A DNA stretch of 64,000 nucleotides from Enterobacter cloacae subsp. cloacae ATCC 13047 (GTDB taxonomy: Bacteria; Pseudomonadota; Gammaproteobacteria; Enterobacterales; Enterobacteriaceae): assembly GCF_000025565.1 (NCBI RefSeq), contig NC_014121.1:3162001-3226000 (forward strand). The letters run 5' to 3'. The translations under genes and the position numbers were made by a program. Position 1 is the first letter of the stretch. Every line of letters starts with the position of its first letter. This document shows, piece by piece, positions 1 to 11,989 of the stretch. Under the pieces are notes generated by a model. It was not told the DNA's origin and did no database searches. It was given only the letters and a program-made list of their open reading frames with translations.

Positions 1-251
1 TCGGTCGGAACGTAGTCCAGCCCGTCGTTATGACGAACGGCGGGCGTCATGCGCGTGCCGTCAACCGCCAGCACCGTTTTGGCGATATAGCGACCATAAA
101 AACGATACGCGATCAGATAAATGCAGACGGAGGCAACGACAATCCAGAGCGCATTGATCTGTTCCCCCCGGTTGAGGGCGATATAGCCCAGGGCAAAGGC
201 TCCCACAACGGAAAGCAGTGCCCATGTAAGGTATTTCCCTGAGTTGTTCAT
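1..251 (-). CDS. cstA: Carbon starvation protein CstA, N-terminal part only
   Basis: The first 83 or so residues of CstA, an inner-membrane protein of the peptide/pyruvate transporter family (CstA/BtsT). The gene runs off the left edge of the window. Visible are a hydrophobic segment at about residues 8-26, a second at about 33-50, and the characteristic sequence around RMTPAVRHNDGLDYVPTD at the cut end. The ATG is on the minus strand at 249-251. In E. coli cstA follows the entCEBAH operon directly; here a foreign-looking peptidase gene separates the two. CstA is known to be induced on carbon starvation; no CRP site could be assigned with confidence. Confidence 0.93.
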   Translation of the reverse strand, partial: MNNSGKYLTWALLSVVGAFALGYIALNRGEQINALWIVVASVCIYLIAYRFYGRYIAKTVLAVDGTRMTPAVRHNDGLDYVPT

Positions 252-557
252 AGTTGTTGTCCGTTGTTGTGGAACAGTGAGATGTTACATTTTGTTTCTA
301 GAACAACGCGTAAAATTTAACAACTTTGAAACGCAATAATGCGTGGTCAAACCAGAGATTTACACCACAGTGTTAAGTCGATCACTTTCAGGCTGAAACA
401 ACCCCGTCGCTGTCATCGGTCACACTTCTGCGTTTTTCGTCCTGGCTCAACCTTACGGGATGATTTGTATCATTTTTTTTACGCTCAACCTCGCCAGAAT
501 GACCCTGCGCGATCGCGCGCTTACCGCTTACCGCTTACCGCTTACAAGGAAAAGGAA
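252..557. other. Divergent intergenic region, cstA / M20 peptidase
   Basis: About 300 bases without a convincing gene, between the divergent starts of cstA and the M20 peptidase. An open frame runs through it in phase with the peptidase from 339, but its translation is low-complexity and basic and lacks family similarity, so it is read as leader. It must hold promoters for both genes. No factor site is assigned. Four tandem heptamers lie at its right end. Confidence 0.6.
518..545. repeat. Four tandem copies of heptamer CGCTTAC
   Basis: Four perfect head-to-tail copies of CGCTTAC end five to six bases before the AAGGA ribosome binding site of the M20 peptidase at 558. A unit of seven is not a multiple of three. 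Copy-number change would alter leader length, and if translation began upstream at 339 it would shift the frame. Confidence 0.9.
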
Positions 558-1670
558 ATGAATCTGGATCGCTACATTGAAGAGCTGAAAAGCCTGGTGA
601 ACGTGGACTGCGGCACCCAGACCATCGCGGGCGTTGCCGCCGTGGCTGGCATTTTAGAATCTCTCTGGCAACGCGAAGGCTGGCATACCGGGCAGGTAAA
701 CCTGGGCGAGAAGGTTGGCCCGGGCCTCTTCGTCAGCAACAAGCCGCAGGCAGAGCAGTTCGACGTGCTGCTGGTCGGCCATCTTGATACCGTTTTTGCC
801 CCCGGCACCGTGGCCGAACGCCCGTTGAGCGAGGACGATACGCGTCTCTACGGCCCCGGCGTGTCTGATATGAAAAGCGGACTGCTCAATATTCTGTGGG
901 CAATGCGCGAGCTAGATCCTGCGGATAAAGATCGCCTGGCAATCGCGGTCGCGATGAATCCGGACGAAGAAACGGGCTCGGTATACTCCCACGAATGGAT
1001 CGGTGCGCTGGCACAACGCTCCCGCTGCGTGCTGGTGTGCGAAGCTGCCCGTGCTGATGGCTCTCTGGTGAAAGCGCGTAAAGGTATGGCGGGCTACCAC
1101 CTCACCTTCAAGGGCGTGGCGGCACACGCGGGTAACGACCCGGAAAAAGGCCGTTCGGCAATCACAGCGCTGGCAAACAGCATCGTTGCCCTGAATGCGC
1201 TGAGCGATGGGTCGCGCGGCACCACACTCAACGTAGGGGTGATTAGCGGCGGCAGCGCGGCAAACGTGGTGGCGGACAACGCCGTGGCCGAGCTCGACGT
1301 TCGCTTCTGGGAAAACGACGAGTACGACCGGGTGAATCAGGCGCTGGAAGCCTTATGTGAAAAAGGCTTTTTAGACGGCGTGACGACGACGCTGACGCGG
1401 GTCAATCACAAACCGGCGATGGCAGCAAGCGTTGCGACTCAGGCACTGATGCAGCAGGTTGAAGCGGCAGGTAAAGCGGAAGGCATCGCCATTACCTGGC
1501 AGGCGGTCGGCGGCGGCAGCGATGCCAACCACACCGCTGCGCTGGGTATCCCCACGCTTGACGGCTTAGGGCCGATTGGCGCGGGCTTCCACAGCCCGGC
1601 GGAGTGGCTGGACAAAGCGTCCATTGCGCCGCGAATTCGGTTACTTAAACGCGTCGTCTCAATGCTCTAA
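558..1670 (+). CDS. M20 family metallopeptidase (carboxypeptidase G2-like)
   Basis: A 370-residue zinc-dependent hydrolase of the M20/ArgE/carboxypeptidase G2 family, which removes C-terminal amino acids (often glutamate) from peptides or folate-like substrates. The first metal ligand motif is GHLDTVF (about residues 76-82), the bridging Asp is in GPGVSDMKSG, the catalytic and ligand glutamates are in DEETGS, and the dimerisation-domain motif is AHAGNDPEKG. The start chosen is the ATG at 558, preceded by AAGGAAAAGGA; an in-frame start at 339 would add 73 residues unlike the family. No signal peptide is seen, so it is probably cytoplasmic. It lies between cstA and entH, which are neighbours in E. 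coli, and is convergent with entH. Substrate unknown. Confidence 0.88.
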   Translation: MNLDRYIEELKSLVNVDCGTQTIAGVAAVAGILESLWQREGWHTGQVNLGEKVGPGLFVSNKPQAEQFDVLLVGHLDTVFAPGTVAERPLSEDDTRLYGPGVSDMKSGLLNILWAMRELDPADKDRLAIAVAMNPDEETGSVYSHEWIGALAQRSRCVLVCEAARADGSLVKARKGMAGYHLTFKGVAAHAGNDPEKGRSAITALANSIVALNALSDGSRGTTLNVGVISGGSAANVVADNAVAELDVRFWENDEYDRVNQALEALCEKGFLDGVTTTLTRVNHKPAMAASVATQALMQQVEAAGKAEGIAITWQAVGGGSDANHTAALGIPTLDGLGPIGAGFHSPAEWLDKASIAPRIRLLKRVVSML

Positions 1671-1686
1671 TTTTGTACTACACCGT

Positions 1687-1720
1687 CCCCTCTCCCTGTG
1701 GAGAGGGTTAGGGTGAGGGC
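1687..1720. repeat. Short palindromic interspersed repeat, copy A
   Basis: One of eight copies in the window of a 34-38 base element: CCCTCTCCC, a short spacer, GGGAGAGGG, then a TAGGGTGAGGGC-type tail. It lies between the convergent ends of the M20 peptidase and entH. The stem could act in transcription termination or mRNA 3'-end protection. Confidence 0.8.
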
Positions 1721-1736
1721 AACAGCCCGCACAACA

Positions 1737-2901
<1,165 letters not shown>

Positions 2902-2902
<1 letters not shown>

Positions 2903-3756
2903 TACTGCACCTCGCGGGAGAGTAGCGCCCACCAGGCGTCGAGGGTCGGATTTTTTGCCAGCATCACGAAATCGATATCGCCGTGGACTTTACGCCAGCG
3001 TGCGGCGAGCGCCATCATGCGCACCGAATCCAGGCCGTAGTCGATCAGGTTTTCATCATCCATCGGTTCGTCGGTTTCATCGAGTAATGGCAGGATGAGC
3101 TCACGCAGCGCCGCTTTTGAGGCCGGAACCGACGGCAACAGATCATCGGTCATCACCACGCGGCCGGAACGCCCCGCCACATAGTTGAGCGACATCAGAT
3201 GCTCTTCGCGGGTGAAATCTGCCAGCGCGTCGGCAATAAAGAAGGGTTTGATGTCGCGCATAAACGCATCGGTGGCGGTGGTCATGCAGCCGATGTGGGC
3301 ATACACGCCGGTGATCAGCAGCTGATTGCGGCCTGTCTCTTTCAGCATCAGCTCCAGCGGCGAGCGATGAAACGCGCTGTAGCGCCACTTCACCAGCACG
3401 GTGTCCGCTTCGTCCGGGGTCAGTTCAGCGACGATGCGCTGCTGCTCCGGGGAGCGGGTCAGGCCCGGGCCCCACATGTCATTCAGCAGGGCGCGGTCTT
3501 CGTCGCTCTGCTCTTTCGGCTGGGCGGTGTAGTAAACCGGAATGTTGTGTGCTTTACAGTACGTGCGCAGCCTGGCGATGTTCGCCACCACCTGCTGCAT
3601 CATCGCGCTGTTTTCGCCCCAGAAGTTCAGGAAATACTCCTGCATATCGTGGATCAGCAGCGCGGCACGTTCAGGCTCAAACGCCCAGTTCACTTTACTT
3701 GTCGGCAACTCTGCGGCAGTTGGCAGCGCATAAGCGGTTAATTTTGGAATAGCCAT
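2902..3756 (-). CDS. entB: Isochorismatase / aryl carrier protein EntB
   Basis: A 284-residue bifunctional protein. The N-terminal isochorismatase domain (about 1-205) converts isochorismate to 2,3-dihydro-2,3-dihydroxybenzoate; the sequence around LIHDMQEYF carries the catalytic Asp of this hydrolase family. The C-terminal aryl carrier domain (about 210-284) carries the phosphopantetheine serine at about residue 244 in GLDSVRM, the target of EntD and the site loaded by EntE. Ten bases separate it from entE upstream and one base is shared with entA downstream, as expected in the entCEBAH operon. Confidence 0.97.
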
Positions 3757-3766
3757 ACTCTGTTCC

Positions 3767-5377
3767 TCAGGCCCGGGCGCGTTCAGCGATCCACAGGCGC
3801 AACTGTTTCTTATCGACTTTGCCGACCGGCGTTAACGGCAGCGCATCCACGCTCTCCACGCGATCCGGCAGTTTGAATTCGGCAACGCCCTGCTCGCGCA
3901 GGAAGCGACGCACCTCAACCGCGCGCAGCGGCTGTTTCACCACCAGAAACGCGCAGCTTTTCTCGCCCAACAGGCTGTCCTCCATGCTCACCAGCGCGGC
4001 GTGGATCACCGCCTCATGGCGCAGCAGCAGGTTTTCGATCTCTTCAGCGGCGATCTTCTCCCCGCCGCGGTTGATCTGATCTTTCTCGCGCCCCTGCACG
4101 GTGATGTACCCCTGCTCGTCGATGGCAATCAGATCGCCGGAGCAGTAAAAACCGTTGGCATCAAAGGCGCTGGCGTTGTGTTCCGGGCTGTTGAAATAGC
4201 CGCGGAAGGTGTACGGCCCACGGGTCATCAGACGTCCTGTTTCGCCACGCGGCAGCGGGTTGCCTTGCTCGTCCGCCACCCACACTTCGTCATCCGGGCA
4301 CATCGGACGGCCCTGGGTGTGGATGATGCGCTCCGGGGTATCGTCGAGAGCGGTGTAATTCACCAGCCCTTCCGCCATGCCGAACACCTGCTGTAGCTGG
4401 CAGCCAATTTCCGCCGGAATACGCGCGGCAAGCGTGGCGGAGAGGCGTGCGCCCCCCACCTGCAGCAGCTTCAGCGATTTAAGCTGCGCATTGCCCGCGC
4501 CGTCGGCAATCGCCTGCAGCCACAGGCTGACCGCCGGGGGTACCAGCGAGGTGACGTTAATTTGATGGCGTTCAATCAGCGGGAAGCAGATCGTGGCGCT
4601 CGGATCGTGCGCCAGCACCACGCAGCCACCAGCCATGAATACCCCTAACGAACCCGGGGAACTCATGGCGTAGTTATGGGCCGCCGGTAGCGCATTCAGA
4701 TAGCGGGTATCCGCGGTAATGCCGCAAATTTCGTTGCTGCGACGGATGCTGTAGTCGTAATCGTTATGCGTACGCGGGATCAGTTTTGGCGTGCCGGTAC
4801 TGCCGCCTGAAAGCTGGAAGAACGCCACTTCGTCGGCAGGCGTGGGGTTGGGGATGAAATGGGTCGCCGGGTGGGCGATGGCCGCCTCCAGGGCATGTGC
4901 GCCGTTATCGCCACGCAGCAGGACAACACGCACAGAGCGATGTTCATCCACAAAACGGTTCAGGAAATCATCGCCCGCAAACAGGGCATGCTCGCGGTCG
5001 GCAATCAGCAGCGCGGGTTTGATCTGTGCGGCGTAGGCGTTCAGCTCGTTACGTTGGTGGCTGAAGAGCGCGTTCACCGGAGCCACCCCCACCTGCAGAA
5101 GCGCGAAAAAGGTGATGTAAAACTCAGCTACGTTGCCGAGCTGAACCAGCGCGGTCTCGCCACGACGCACGCCTTGCCCCTGCAGGGCGGAGGCCAGGTT
5201 ATTCACCGCCTGGTTGAACGCGCGCCAGGTCAGGTGACGTTCACCGTCAATAATGGCGACGGTATCTTTCTCCGCGTGGTCGGTCAGAATGTGAGTCAGC
5301 GGCAGATCCTGCCAGTAGCCTTTTTCACGGTAGCGCCGGGCAAACTCCTCAGGCCAACGGGTAAAGGGGATGGTCAT
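3767..5377 (-). CDS. entE: 2,3-dihydroxybenzoate-AMP ligase EntE
   Basis: A 536-residue adenylating enzyme that activates 2,3-dihydroxybenzoate with ATP and loads it onto the EntB carrier. The ATP-binding A3 motif is seen in [10 protein letters not shown] near residue 190, the adenylate-binding motif in [13 protein letters not shown], and the hinge region in [19 protein letters not shown]. The catalytic C-terminal lysine lies in [10 protein letters not shown]. Length equals E. coli EntE. The gene is nine bases downstream of entC, in the iron-regulated operon. Confidence 0.97.
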   Translation of the reverse strand: MTIPFTRWPEEFARRYREKGYWQDLPLTHILTDHAEKDTVAIIDGERHLTWRAFNQAVNNLASALQGQGVRRGETALVQLGNVAEFYITFFALLQVGVAPVNALFSHQRNELNAYAAQIKPALLIADREHALFAGDDFLNRFVDEHRSVRVVLLRGDNGAHALEAAIAHPATHFIPNPTPADEVAFFQLSGGSTGTPKLIPRTHNDYDYSIRRSNEICGITADTRYLNALPAAHNYAMSSPGSLGVFMAGGCVVLAHDPSATICFPLIERHQINVTSLVPPAVSLWLQAIADGAGNAQLKSLKLLQVGGARLSATLAARIPAEIGCQLQQVFGMAEGLVNYTALDDTPERIIHTQGRPMCPDDEVWVADEQGNPLPRGETGRLMTRGPYTFRGYFNSPEHNASAFDANGFYCSGDLIAIDEQGYITVQGREKDQINRGGEKIAAEEIENLLLRHEAVIHAALVSMEDSLLGEKSCAFLVVKQPLRAVEVRRFLREQGVAEFKLPDRVESVDALPLTPVGKVDKKQLRLWIAERARA

Positions 5378-5386
5378 GATAATTCC

Positions 5387-6562
<1,176 letters not shown>

Positions 6563-6591
6563 ATCATCCTCCATAAAATGATAAAAGAAGC

Positions 6592-6610
6592 AATAATGAT
6601 TATCATTTAT
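6592..6610. promoter_or_regulatory. Fur box between entC and fepB
   Basis: A 19-base match to the Fur consensus with core AATGATTATCATT, 30 bases upstream of the entC ATG in the divergent entC-fepB promoter region, the same place as the known E. coli site. It predicts repression of entCEBAH, and probably fepB, by iron-loaded Fur. Confidence 0.88.
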
Positions 6611-6750
6611 ATTTTCGTTGGCTAACCTAATCCCACATCGCGCCGGTGTCAACCGCAGAGCGAACATCTTATGCGAGTATCGCTTGCATCCCCTCGCCGC
6701 AATCATGAAAATGAGAAGCATTAACTTCAAAGAGAACAGGATGCCGCGTT

Positions 6751-7710
6751 GTGAAATTCCCCGCCGTTTGCCGTAATGCCCTTCTTTTAACGGGATGTTT
6801 TGTTTTAGGACTAACCTCAGCCATCGCCGCCGACTGGCCGCGTCAGGTAACCGACAGCCGCGGCGTGCATACCCTGGAGAGCAAACCCACGCGCATTGTC
6901 TCCACCAGCGTGACCCTGACCGGCTCATTGCTGGCGATTGACGCTCCGGTAGTGGCCAGCGGGGCGACCACGCCCAATAACCGCGTGGCGGATGCGCAGG
7001 GCTTTTTACGTCAGTGGGGTGATATTGCGAAACAGCGCAACGTGGCGCGCCTGTACATTGGCGAGCCGAGCGCGGAAGCGGTGGCGGCGCAGATGCCGGA
7101 TCTGATTCTGATTAGCGCGACCGGCGGAGATTCGGCCCTGGCGTTGTACGATCAGCTCTCCGCCATCGCGCCGACGCTCATCATCAACTACGACGACAAA
7201 AGCTGGCAGGAACTGCTGAAGCAGCTAGGCACGATAACCGGACAGGAAAAACAGGCCGCCGAACGCATTGCAGCATTCGATAAACAACTCGCGCAGGTGA
7301 AACAGCAGATGACGCTGCCGCCGCAACCGGTGAACGCCATTGTGTACACCGCCGCCGCGCACAGCGCTAACCTGTGGACCGCGGAGTCTGCCCAGGGCCA
7401 GCTGTTGCACCAGTTAGGCTTTACCCTGGCCGAACTGCCTGCCGGGCTGCACACCTCAAAAAGTCAGGGCAAACGTCACGACATCATCCAGTTAGGCGGT
7501 GAAAATCTGGCTACCGGGCTGAACGGTGAAGGCCTGTTCCTGTTTGCCGGCGATCAAAAAGACGTTGAAGCGATTTACGCCAACCCGCTGCTGGCTCACC
7601 TGCCTGCGGTGAAGAATAAACGCGTGTGGGCACTGGGAACGGAGACGTTCCGCCTGGATTATTACAGCGCGATGCTGGTGTTAGAGAGATTAAATGCATT
7701 GTTTAAGTAG
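6751..7710 (+). CDS. fepB: Ferric-enterobactin periplasmic binding protein FepB
   Basis: A 319-residue class III substrate-binding protein that carries ferric enterobactin from FepA to the FepDGC importer. A signal peptide is visible (basic start, hydrophobic core at about 8-24, AIA-ADW cleavage near residue 27). Conserved FepB segments include [25 protein letters not shown] and IQLGGENLA. The start is GTG at 6751; an ATG ten bases upstream is out of frame. It is transcribed alone from the entC-divergent promoter and ends at an interspersed repeat. Confidence 0.96.
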   Translation: MKFPAVCRNALLLTGCFVLGLTSAIAADWPRQVTDSRGVHTLESKPTRIVSTSVTLTGSLLAIDAPVVASGATTPNNRVADAQGFLRQWGDIAKQRNVARLYIGEPSAEAVAAQMPDLILISATGGDSALALYDQLSAIAPTLIINYDDKSWQELLKQLGTITGQEKQAAERIAAFDKQLAQVKQQMTLPPQPVNAIVYTAAAHSANLWTAESAQGQLLHQLGFTLAELPAGLHTSKSQGKRHDIIQLGGENLATGLNGEGLFLFAGDQKDVEAIYANPLLAHLPAVKNKRVWALGTETFRLDYYSAMLVLERLNALFK

Positions 7711-7721
7711 GCATTTTCCCT

Positions 7722-7755
7722 CCCTCTCCCCGTGGGAGAGGGGCGGGGTGAGGGC
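7722..7755. repeat. Short palindromic interspersed repeat, copy B
   Basis: The same element as at 1687, with a GCGGGGTGAGGGC-type tail, filling the gap between the convergent ends of fepB and entS. Its last bases abut the entS stop codon. Confidence 0.8.
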
Positions 7756-7756
7756 A

Positions 7757-9004
7757 TCAGGCTGCACCGTCGTTCAATACAACCTCCTGCCGGAACCGGC
7801 GCAATTCTGCTAATACCATTAACAGGATCCCACCTACAACGGCTAACGCAAACCCGCTGGTGCTCGCCGAAGCCACCGGTGTCATGACAGCCCCCAGCCC
7901 ACCGAGGATCGCCGCGCCAATGGCATCGCCCGTCACGTTTTGCGCGGTCCACAGGCCGTTGATGCGCCCGAGCATTCCCTCCGGCGTCTGGGTCTGGATC
8001 AGGGTGTACTGCAACAGAGAACTGATGGCGCTCAGCCAGCCGAAGAGCACCAGACACAGCACACCCAGCGCCCAAACCGGCATCAGGCTGAAGAACCCCA
8101 TCGCGATAAACGATGCCAGTGTCGTCAACAGCATAATCAACCCTGGACGCGCGCTCTGCGCCAGCCTGCCGCTGGTTAGCGCACCACACGCCGCGCCGAG
8201 CGGAATGGCGGCGTACAGCACGCCAATCTCTGCGGCGCTCATCTGCCACACCCCCGCCAGCGCCGGGTACAGCACGCGTACGGCGCTCGCCATCGTCAGC
8301 AGACCACCGAGCAGCGCAATACCACCAATCAGCGGGTTGCTGAACAGAAACCGGATCGCCGCCATCAGCGATTTCAGCGGATGCTCACGCGGCTGCGGTG
8401 GCGGTGGCAGAAGCGGCAGACGCAGCAGGGTTAAGGTGGTAATAAACGTCCCCGCTGCCGCGAGGCCGTAGTTCCACGCCACGTTACCGGTGGCCAGCAG
8501 CAGGCCGCCCACCATCGGCGATATCACCGAGCCAAGACGGACAGTAAGCATGGTAATTGCCCCCGCCTGCATCAAATTCTCGCGCCCTACCAACGCGGGC
8601 GTGGCGGCCAGCAGCGCCGTCACGCCTAACGAAGCAAAGAAACCATCCCACAGCCCGAGGGCGTAAATGGCGAGTAAGGAGGGTTCTGGCAGCATTGCGT
8701 TCAGGCACAATCCGACAAACCCCACCCCGCAGGTGCCGCGCGCCAGCAGGATCAGCTTCTTGCGTTCGTACCTGTCGGCCAGCACGCCGCCGATCATCAG
8801 ACCGATAAACATCGCCCCGCCGGTTAAGGTGACCGACAGCCCGACCAGCCAGCTTGAGTGCGTCAACATCTGGATCTGTACCGGGACGGCAACGCCGAGC
8901 AGGCCGAGGGACAAAATGGAGATAAAACGCGCGATAAATACGGCGCGATACGCCGGGTGCGTCTTCAGCAGGCTGAGGTTAATCAGCCAGGATTTTTGAT
9001 TCAT
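7757..9004 (-). CDS. entS: Enterobactin exporter EntS
   Basis: A 415-residue major facilitator (12 membrane segments expected, E. coli EntS 416) that exports enterobactin across the inner membrane. The N-terminal stretch [20 protein letters not shown] and the loop motif [13 protein letters not shown] (the MFS loop 2-3 signature) are clear. It is divergent from fepD across a double Fur-box region, the standard arrangement. Confidence 0.96.
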   Translation of the reverse strand: MNQKSWLINLSLLKTHPAYRAVFIARFISILSLGLLGVAVPVQIQMLTHSSWLVGLSVTLTGGAMFIGLMIGGVLADRYERKKLILLARGTCGVGFVGLCLNAMLPEPSLLAIYALGLWDGFFASLGVTALLAATPALVGRENLMQAGAITMLTVRLGSVISPMVGGLLLATGNVAWNYGLAAAGTFITTLTLLRLPLLPPPPQPREHPLKSLMAAIRFLFSNPLIGGIALLGGLLTMASAVRVLYPALAGVWQMSAAEIGVLYAAIPLGAACGALTSGRLAQSARPGLIMLLTTLASFIAMGFFSLMPVWALGVLCLVLFGWLSAISSLLQYTLIQTQTPEGMLGRINGLWTAQNVTGDAIGAAILGGLGAVMTPVASASTSGFALAVVGGILLMVLAELRRFRQEVVLNDGAA

Positions 9005-9070
9005 GACAAGACCTTGAGTCTATTTCTACCCATTCCATGGGCGCACATGCTAACATAGCCAAATAAGATA

Positions 9071-9095
9071 GATAACGATAATCACTATCATTATC
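9071..9095. promoter_or_regulatory. Overlapping Fur boxes between entS and fepD
   Basis: Two overlapping 19-base Fur-type sites offset by six bases (starting at 9071 and 9077), made of repeated GATAAT/ATTATC hexamers. They lie between the divergent entS and fepD starts and should repress both under iron sufficiency. Confidence 0.87.
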
Positions 9096-9112
9096 AAATC
9101 ATGGATGTTGCT

Positions 9113-10120
9113 ATGTCGTTTTCCTCTTCTTCTGCGGTGCGCGCCGTTGCCGTGCCCGTGTTATTGCTGCTGTTAATCCTTGCGATGGCGCTCAGTCTGC
9201 TGGTTGGTGCGAAACCGCTGCCCGCCTCCGTGATTGTTGATGCGCTCTTTGGTACCTGTCAGAGCGCCGACTGCACCATCGTGCTGGATGCCCGCCTGCC
9301 CCGTACCCTGGCCGGATTACTTGCCGGTGGCGCACTGGGGCTTGCGGGAGCCCTTATGCAAACCCTCACCCGCAACCCGCTGGCTGACCCCGGCATTCTT
9401 GGCGTGAATAGCGGTGCCAGCTTTGCCATTGTGCTTGGTGCGGCGCTGTTCGGGTTTACCTCTCCCTCAGAACAACTGGTAATGGCCTTTTGCGGCGCGC
9501 TGGCGGCCTCGCTGATTGTCGCCTTCACCGGCAGCCAGGGCGGCGGGCAGCTTAGCCCGGTACGTCTGACGCTGGCGGGCGTGGCGCTTGCCGCCGTGCT
9601 GGAAGGGTTATCTAACGGCATTGCCCTGCTTAACCCGGACGTTTACGACCAGCTCCGCTTCTGGCAGGCCGGTTCGCTGGATATCCGCACGCTGGAGACG
9701 CTTAAGGTGGTGGTCATCCCGGTGATGATTGCCGCCGCCGTGGCACTCGGTTTAAGCCGGGCGCTGAACAGCCTGAGCCTTGGCAGCGACACCGCCACCG
9801 CGCTCGGCAACCGCGTGGCGCGAACCCAGTTGACGGGATTAGTGGTCATCACCGTGCTGTGCGGCAGTGCGACGGCAGTGGTCGGCCCGATTGCCTTTAT
9901 CGGGCTGATGATGCCGCATCTGTCGCGCTGGCTGGTGGGGGCCGATCACCGCTGGTCGCTGCCGGTGACGCTGCTGGCCACCCCGGCTCTGCTCTTGTTC
10001 GCTGATGTTGTCGGGCGTCTTCTGGTTCCCGGCGAACTGCGCGTTTCGGTGGTAAGTGCCTTTATCGGCGCGCCGGTCCTGATCTTCCAGGTACGACGTA
10101 AACGCGGAGGTGACGCATGA
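9113..10120 (+). CDS. fepD: Ferric-enterobactin permease FepD
   Basis: A membrane permease subunit of about 335 residues of the FecCD/BtuC family. With FepG it forms the inner-membrane channel for ferric enterobactin. Recognisable blocks are RLPRTLAGLLAGGALGLAGA, QTLTRNPLADPGILG and GPIAFIGLMMPH, the last including the cytoplasmic coupling region for the ATPase. The ATG at 9113 matches the E. coli start; an in-frame ATG at 9101 lies only five bases from the Fur boxes with no ribosome site. The stop overlaps the fepG start by four bases. Confidence 0.96.
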   Translation: MSFSSSSAVRAVAVPVLLLLLILAMALSLLVGAKPLPASVIVDALFGTCQSADCTIVLDARLPRTLAGLLAGGALGLAGALMQTLTRNPLADPGILGVNSGASFAIVLGAALFGFTSPSEQLVMAFCGALAASLIVAFTGSQGGGQLSPVRLTLAGVALAAVLEGLSNGIALLNPDVYDQLRFWQAGSLDIRTLETLKVVVIPVMIAAAVALGLSRALNSLSLGSDTATALGNRVARTQLTGLVVITVLCGSATAVVGPIAFIGLMMPHLSRWLVGADHRWSLPVTLLATPALLLFADVVGRLLVPGELRVSVVSAFIGAPVLIFQVRRKRGGDA

Positions 10121-11109
10121 TGGCCCCCTCTCGTCGTTTGATCCTCAGCGTTTCGCTGCTGGTTATCGCCATTCTGATGCTGGCGATCGCAAGCCTGTGC
10201 AGCGGCGCGGTGACGCTCGATCTGGCCCAGGTGTTTAACGCGCTCACCGGCAGTGCCCCGCGCGCTGTCACGATGGTGGTGACGGAGTGGCGACTGCCGC
10301 GCGTGGCAATGGCGATGCTGGTGGGTGCCGCGCTTGGCGTCAGCGGCGCGATTTTCCAGTCGCTGATGCGCAATCCGCTCGGCAGCCCGGATGTAATGGG
10401 TCTCAACACCGGTGCCTGGAGCGGCGTGCTGGTAGCGATGGTGCTGTTTGGTCAGCATCTGACGGCCATCACCGTGACGGCGATGACCGGCGGGATACTG
10501 ACCGCGCTGGTGATCTGGCTGCTCGCCTGGCGCAACGGTATCGACACTTTCCGCCTGATCATTATCGGTATCGGCGTGCGTGCCATGCTGATGGCGTTCA
10601 ATACCTGGCTGCTGCTGCAGGCTTCGCTGGAAACGGCGCTGTCGGCCGGGCTGTGGTATGCCGGTTCCCTCAACGGCCTGACCTGGGGCAAAGTCTGGCC
10701 TGCCGCGCCATTGATTTTGCTGATGTTTATCGCCGCGCTGCTGCTGGTGCGGCGCATGCGGCTGCTGGAGATGGGTGACGACAGCGCCTGTGCGCTGGGG
10801 GTCGGCGTTGAGCGTTCGCGTCTGATGCTGATGCTGGTCGCCGTGTTGCTCACCGCGGCCTCCACCGCGATTGCCGGACCCATCTCCTTTATCGCCCTTG
10901 TCGCCCCGCACATTGCGCGTCGTCTTAGCGGTACGGCCCGCTGGGGCTTAACCCAGGCGGCGCTGTGCGGCTCAATGTTACTGTTGGCCGCCGATCTCTG
11001 CGCCCAGCGGCTGTTTATGCCTTATCAACTTCCGGTGGGCGTTGTCACCGTCAGCCTTGGCGGGATTTACCTCATCGTCTTGCTCGTTCAGGAGTCACGC
11101 AAGAAATGA
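10117..11109 (+). CDS. fepG: Ferric-enterobactin permease FepG
   Basis: The 330-residue second FecCD-type permease subunit of the ferric-enterobactin importer. The family blocks RLPRVAMAMLVGAALGVSGA, QSLMRNPLGSPDVMG and GPISFIALVAPHIAR align with those of FepD and mark the BtuC fold. The start overlaps the end of fepD by four bases and its TGA overlaps the fepC ATG, so the three are translationally coupled. Confidence 0.96.
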   Translation: MMAPSRRLILSVSLLVIAILMLAIASLCSGAVTLDLAQVFNALTGSAPRAVTMVVTEWRLPRVAMAMLVGAALGVSGAIFQSLMRNPLGSPDVMGLNTGAWSGVLVAMVLFGQHLTAITVTAMTGGILTALVIWLLAWRNGIDTFRLIIIGIGVRAMLMAFNTWLLLQASLETALSAGLWYAGSLNGLTWGKVWPAAPLILLMFIAALLLVRRMRLLEMGDDSACALGVGVERSRLMLMLVAVLLTAASTAIAGPISFIALVAPHIARRLSGTARWGLTQAALCGSMLLLAADLCAQRLFMPYQLPVGVVTVSLGGIYLIVLLVQESRKK

Positions 11110-11906
11110 CCGATTCAACCACCCGCTTGCGCGGCGAAAGCCTTACTCTCGGTTACGGCAAAAAAATCGTTGCCCATGACTTAACCGTCAACATTCCTGA
11201 CGGCCATTTCACGGCGATTATCGGCCCGAACGGCTGCGGCAAGTCGACCCTGTTGCGCACCCTCAGTCGCCTGATGACACCGGTCGAAGGCCACGTATTC
11301 CTCGACGGCGAGCAGATCCAGCGCTTTGCCAGTAAAGAGGTGGCCAGGCGCATCGGGCTGCTGGCGCAAAACGCCACCACGCCGGGAGACATCACGGTGC
11401 AGGAGCTGGTCTCACGCGGACGCTATCCGCACCAGCCGCTGTTTACCCGCTGGCGCAAGGAAGATGAAGACGCGGTAAACCGCGCGATGCAGGCTACGGG
11501 CATTACGGAGCTCGCCCGGCAGAGCGTGGACACGCTTTCCGGCGGCCAGCGTCAACGGGCGTGGATCGCGATGGTGCTGGCGCAGGAGACCTCCATTATG
11601 CTGCTGGATGAACCGACGACCTGGCTTGATATCAGCCATCAGATCGATCTGCTCGAGTTGCTGAGCGAGCTCAACCGCACGCAGGGTTACACCCTGGCGG
11701 CGGTGCTGCATGATTTGAATCAGGCCTGCCGCTATGCCACGCATTTAATTGCACTGCGCGACGGCGAAATTGTGGCGCAGGGCGCGCCGAAGGAGATTGT
11801 GACGCCGGCGCTTATCGAGCGGATCTACGGCATGCGCTGCATGATTATTGACGACCCGGTGGCGGGCACGCCGCTGGTGGTGCCGCTTGGAAAGCGTGCG
11901 CGCTGA
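11106..11906 (+). CDS. fepC: Ferric-enterobactin ABC transporter ATPase FepC
   Basis: A 266-residue ABC ATPase that powers ferric-enterobactin import. The Walker A motif is GPNGCGKST near residue 39, the ABC signature LSGGQRQR near 142, Walker B IMLLDEPT and the H-loop VLHDLNQ. The ATG at 11106 (ATGA overlap with fepG) is chosen over a longer open frame that reaches back into fepG. Last gene of the fepDGC operon; E. coli fepE is not present here. Confidence 0.97.
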   Translation: MTDSTTRLRGESLTLGYGKKIVAHDLTVNIPDGHFTAIIGPNGCGKSTLLRTLSRLMTPVEGHVFLDGEQIQRFASKEVARRIGLLAQNATTPGDITVQELVSRGRYPHQPLFTRWRKEDEDAVNRAMQATGITELARQSVDTLSGGQRQRAWIAMVLAQETSIMLLDEPTTWLDISHQIDLLELLSELNRTQGYTLAAVLHDLNQACRYATHLIALRDGEIVAQGAPKEIVTPALIERIYGMRCMIIDDPVAGTPLVVPLGKRAR

Positions 11907-11907
11907 T

Positions 11908-11985
11908 GCCCTCACCCCGGCCCTCTCCCACAGGGAGAGGGAGCAAACCATCCCCTCTCCCTGTGGGAGAGGGTTAGGGTGAGAG
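11908..11985. repeat. Inverted pair of interspersed repeats, copies C1 and C2
   Basis: Two copies of the palindromic element in opposite orientation (11908-11942 and 11951-11985) separated by eight bases, so the whole can fold into a large hairpin. It fills the gap between the convergent ends of fepC and entF and could block read-through both ways. Confidence 0.82.
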
Positions 11986-11989
11986 GAAA

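Noticed and set aside
339..557. Extended N-terminus for the M20 peptidase
   Set aside because: The added 73 residues are low-complexity, cross the tandem heptamers and lack family similarity, while the ATG at 558 has a good ribosome site.
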